From: Bacillota bacterium
Lineage (GTDB): Bacteria > Bacillota > Limnochordia > Darwinibacteriales > Darwinibacteriaceae
Assembly: GCA_012799115.1 (NCBI GenBank)
Contig: JAAZLY010000100.1
Span: forward strand, 1-6,535
Reading direction: 5' to 3'
Length of the DNA stretch: 6,535 nt
Shown here: positions 5,472-6,535 of the stretch, in pieces
Position numbering within the stretch: position 1 is the stretch's first letter
Layout of the letters: each line of letters opens with the position of its first letter
Notes under the pieces: model-generated
What the model saw: the letters and a program-made list of their open reading frames with translations, nothing else
Databases searched by the model: none
Told to the model about the DNA's origin: nothing
Program-made: the position numbers and the translations under genes

Positions 5472-6008
5472 ATGAGGCTATTAAGAACCATCTACCGTAG
5501 TGAAGGCCTAAAGCTGGACGAAAGAATGATTAGTCGCGAAGCTGTTAGAGCCATTGTCCTAGACGATAGACAAGTGCTCATGGTGTATTCCCCCGTTAAC
5601 AAGGATTACAAGTTTCCTGGAGGAGGAATTCAGGAATGGGAGAGTCATGAGGAGGCCCTATGCCGAGAGATCAGGGAAGAATGCGGTGTTATCCTATCTA
5701 CGGTTGGCAAGGAGTATGGTTATATTGCAGAGTATTCGAAGCCACGAGAGAAAGAGTATGACGTCTTCAGGCAGATTTCCTACTACTATTTTTGCAAAGT
5801 GGATCCACTCTTTGTTGGACAGAATCTAGACTCCTATGAACGTGAACTTGGTATGCGTCCGGAATGGGTGAGCATTGAACACGCCCTAAGGGCGAACAAG
5901 TCTGTTCTCAATGGAGAGTTCGGTCAAGTGCCTAGATGGACGCTGAGGGACACCTGGGTTTTGGAGCAGATAGCTAAGGAGAAGAGAGTGAGAGGTAACG
6001 GTTTCTAG
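5472..6008 (+). CDS. Nudix hydrolase
   Basis: This 178-residue cytoplasmic hydrolase is predicted to cleave a nucleoside diphosphate linked to another moiety. It carries a complete Nudix box at residues 51-73: Gly51, Glu57, and R-E-I-R-E-E-C-G-V at 65-73, matching G-x5-E-x7-R-E-U-x-E-E-x-G-U. Glu69 and Glu70 are the expected metal ligands. The strand before the box, V-L-M-V-Y-S-P with K-F-P-G-G-G, is typical. About 20 residues precede the fold, and the C-terminal W-x-L-R-D-T-W segment is helical. The substrate cannot be read from the box; no ADP-ribose or Ap4A subfamily marker is evident. The gap to the GNAT stop is 26 bp and to the PhzF start 23 bp, so co-transcription is likely. Confidence 0.92.
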   Translation: MRLLRTIYRSEGLKLDERMISREAVRAIVLDDRQVLMVYSPVNKDYKFPGGGIQEWESHEEALCREIREECGVILSTVGKEYGYIAEYSKPREKEYDVFRQISYYYFCKVDPLFVGQNLDSYERELGMRPEWVSIEHALRANKSVLNGEFGQVPRWTLRDTWVLEQIAKEKRVRGNGF

Positions 6009-6017
6009 GACGACTTT

Positions 6018-6026
6018 GGGAGGTGG
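6018..6026 (+). promoter_or_regulatory. Ribosome binding site of the PhzF-family gene
   Basis: GGGAGGTGG is followed after 5 nt by TTG at 6032, which begins the family-typical R-I-Y-Q-V-D-S-F. There is no ATG in a competing position. Confidence 0.8.
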
Positions 6027-6031
6027 ACGAG

Positions 6032-6535
6032 TTGAGAATCTATCAGGTGGATTCATTCGCTAGCGAGCTGTTTAAAGGCAACCCGGCAGGAGTGTGTATG
6101 TTTGTGGGACATGAATCTGAAGAATGGATGCAGAGCATGGCGAGTGAGATGAACCTTTCAGAAACGGCATTCTTGCGAGAGGTGGAAGAAGGATACGAGT
6201 TGCGGTGGTTTACTCCAATCACAGAGGTCGATCTGTGTGGACATGCCACGCTCGCGGCAGCCCATATTCTCTGGGAGACAAGGGAGCTGACTCCTGATCA
6301 GGAAGCTAGGTTTATGACCAAGAGCGGTGTTCTAAGGGCGACAAAGATGGGAGATTGGATCCAGCTGGATTTCCCTATGGAGGAAGAAGAAGAGACGGAG
6401 GCTCCCCAGGAAGTCCTGGATGGCCTCGGTGTGCCATTCTTGTATGTGGGCAAGAATCGGATGGATTATCTAGTGGAAGTTGAATCAGAGGCAATTGTTA
6501 GGGGCCTTAAACCCGATATGGAGACCTTAGCTAGG
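6032..6535 (+). CDS. PhzF family isomerase (5' part; 3' end outside window)
   Basis: This gene belongs to the PhzF / YddE family, diaminopimelate-epimerase-fold proteins. The founding member isomerises a phenazine precursor; most members have unknown substrates. The 168 visible residues start R-I-Y-Q-V-D-S-F and contain F-K-G-N-P-A-G-V (14-21), M-N-L-S-E-T-A-F (40-47) whose Glu44 matches the catalytic Glu45 of Pseudomonas PhzF, R-W-F-T-P (58-62), and D-L-C-G-H-A-T-L-A-A-A-H (67-78), the conserved loop of the first domain. The frame is open to the last base, so roughly the C-terminal 40 percent is missing. The start is TTG, supported by the SD and by homologue N-termini. It is 23 bp after the Nudix stop. 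No phenazine genes are nearby, so a phenazine role is not implied. Confidence 0.93.
   Translation, partial: MRIYQVDSFASELFKGNPAGVCMFVGHESEEWMQSMASEMNLSETAFLREVEEGYELRWFTPITEVDLCGHATLAAAHILWETRELTPDQEARFMTKSGVLRATKMGDWIQLDFPMEEEEETEAPQEVLDGLGVPFLYVGKNRMDYLVEVESEAIVRGLKPDMETLAR

Noticed and set aside
6043..6249. - strand open frame of 68 codons
   Set aside because: It is antisense to the PhzF gene, whose motifs (FKGNPAGV, GHAT) are unmistakable on the + strand.
6032..6535. Phenazine biosynthesis locus
   Set aside because: PhzF homologues are widespread in bacteria that make no phenazines, and no other phz gene is present in the window.

Overview
The window looks like an ordinary bacterial chromosome segment, most likely from the Bacillota (a clostridial or related anaerobic lineage). 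I infer this from strong GGAGG-type Shine-Dalgarno (SD) sites, frequent TTG starts, a base composition near half GC, and gene families (COG3323/YqfO-like, DUF554/YdfK-like, a RidA variant, COG3919-like ATP-grasp) typical of that phylum. Species cannot be told from the sequence. I see no rRNA, tRNA, CRISPR array, insertion sequence, prophage or attachment site.

Left part (1-1052, + strand): the 3' end of an archaeal/eukaryotic-type aspartyl-tRNA synthetase, then a possible 15-codon leader ORF with a strong SD, then a small YqfO/NIF3-like (CutA-like) protein. These three are closely spaced with no terminator between them. A DUF554 membrane protein on the - strand converges on them, and its 3' end overlaps the small protein's 3' end by 18 bp.

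Middle (1737-3015): a divergent intergenic region holding two inverted repeats. It is followed on the + strand by a signal-less protein related to the zinc-dependent phospholipase C family and by a RidA-family protein in which the usual binding Glu is Gln. A hairpin plus T-run after RidA is placed to terminate the oppositely oriented ATP-grasp gene.

Right part (3025-6535): a divergent arrangement. An ATP-grasp carboxylate-amine-ligase-like enzyme lies on the - strand. A compact + strand run holds a GNAT acetyltransferase with a long C-terminal extension, a Nudix hydrolase and a PhzF-family isomerase (cut by the window end), with gaps of only 23-26 bp inside the run. The shared upstream region has overlapping promoter-like elements, including a perfect TATAAT. 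The ATP-grasp/GNAT pair may act on a common small amide or peptide-like metabolite, but the sequence does not fix a substrate.

A recurrent point is start choice. Several genes have an in-frame GTG embedded in the SD itself, while the better start lies 5-7 nt downstream, often a TTG. The starts given here follow that reading. Nothing here is clearly an undescribed system; the best candidates are the ATP-grasp/GNAT locus and the coupled 15-codon ORF.
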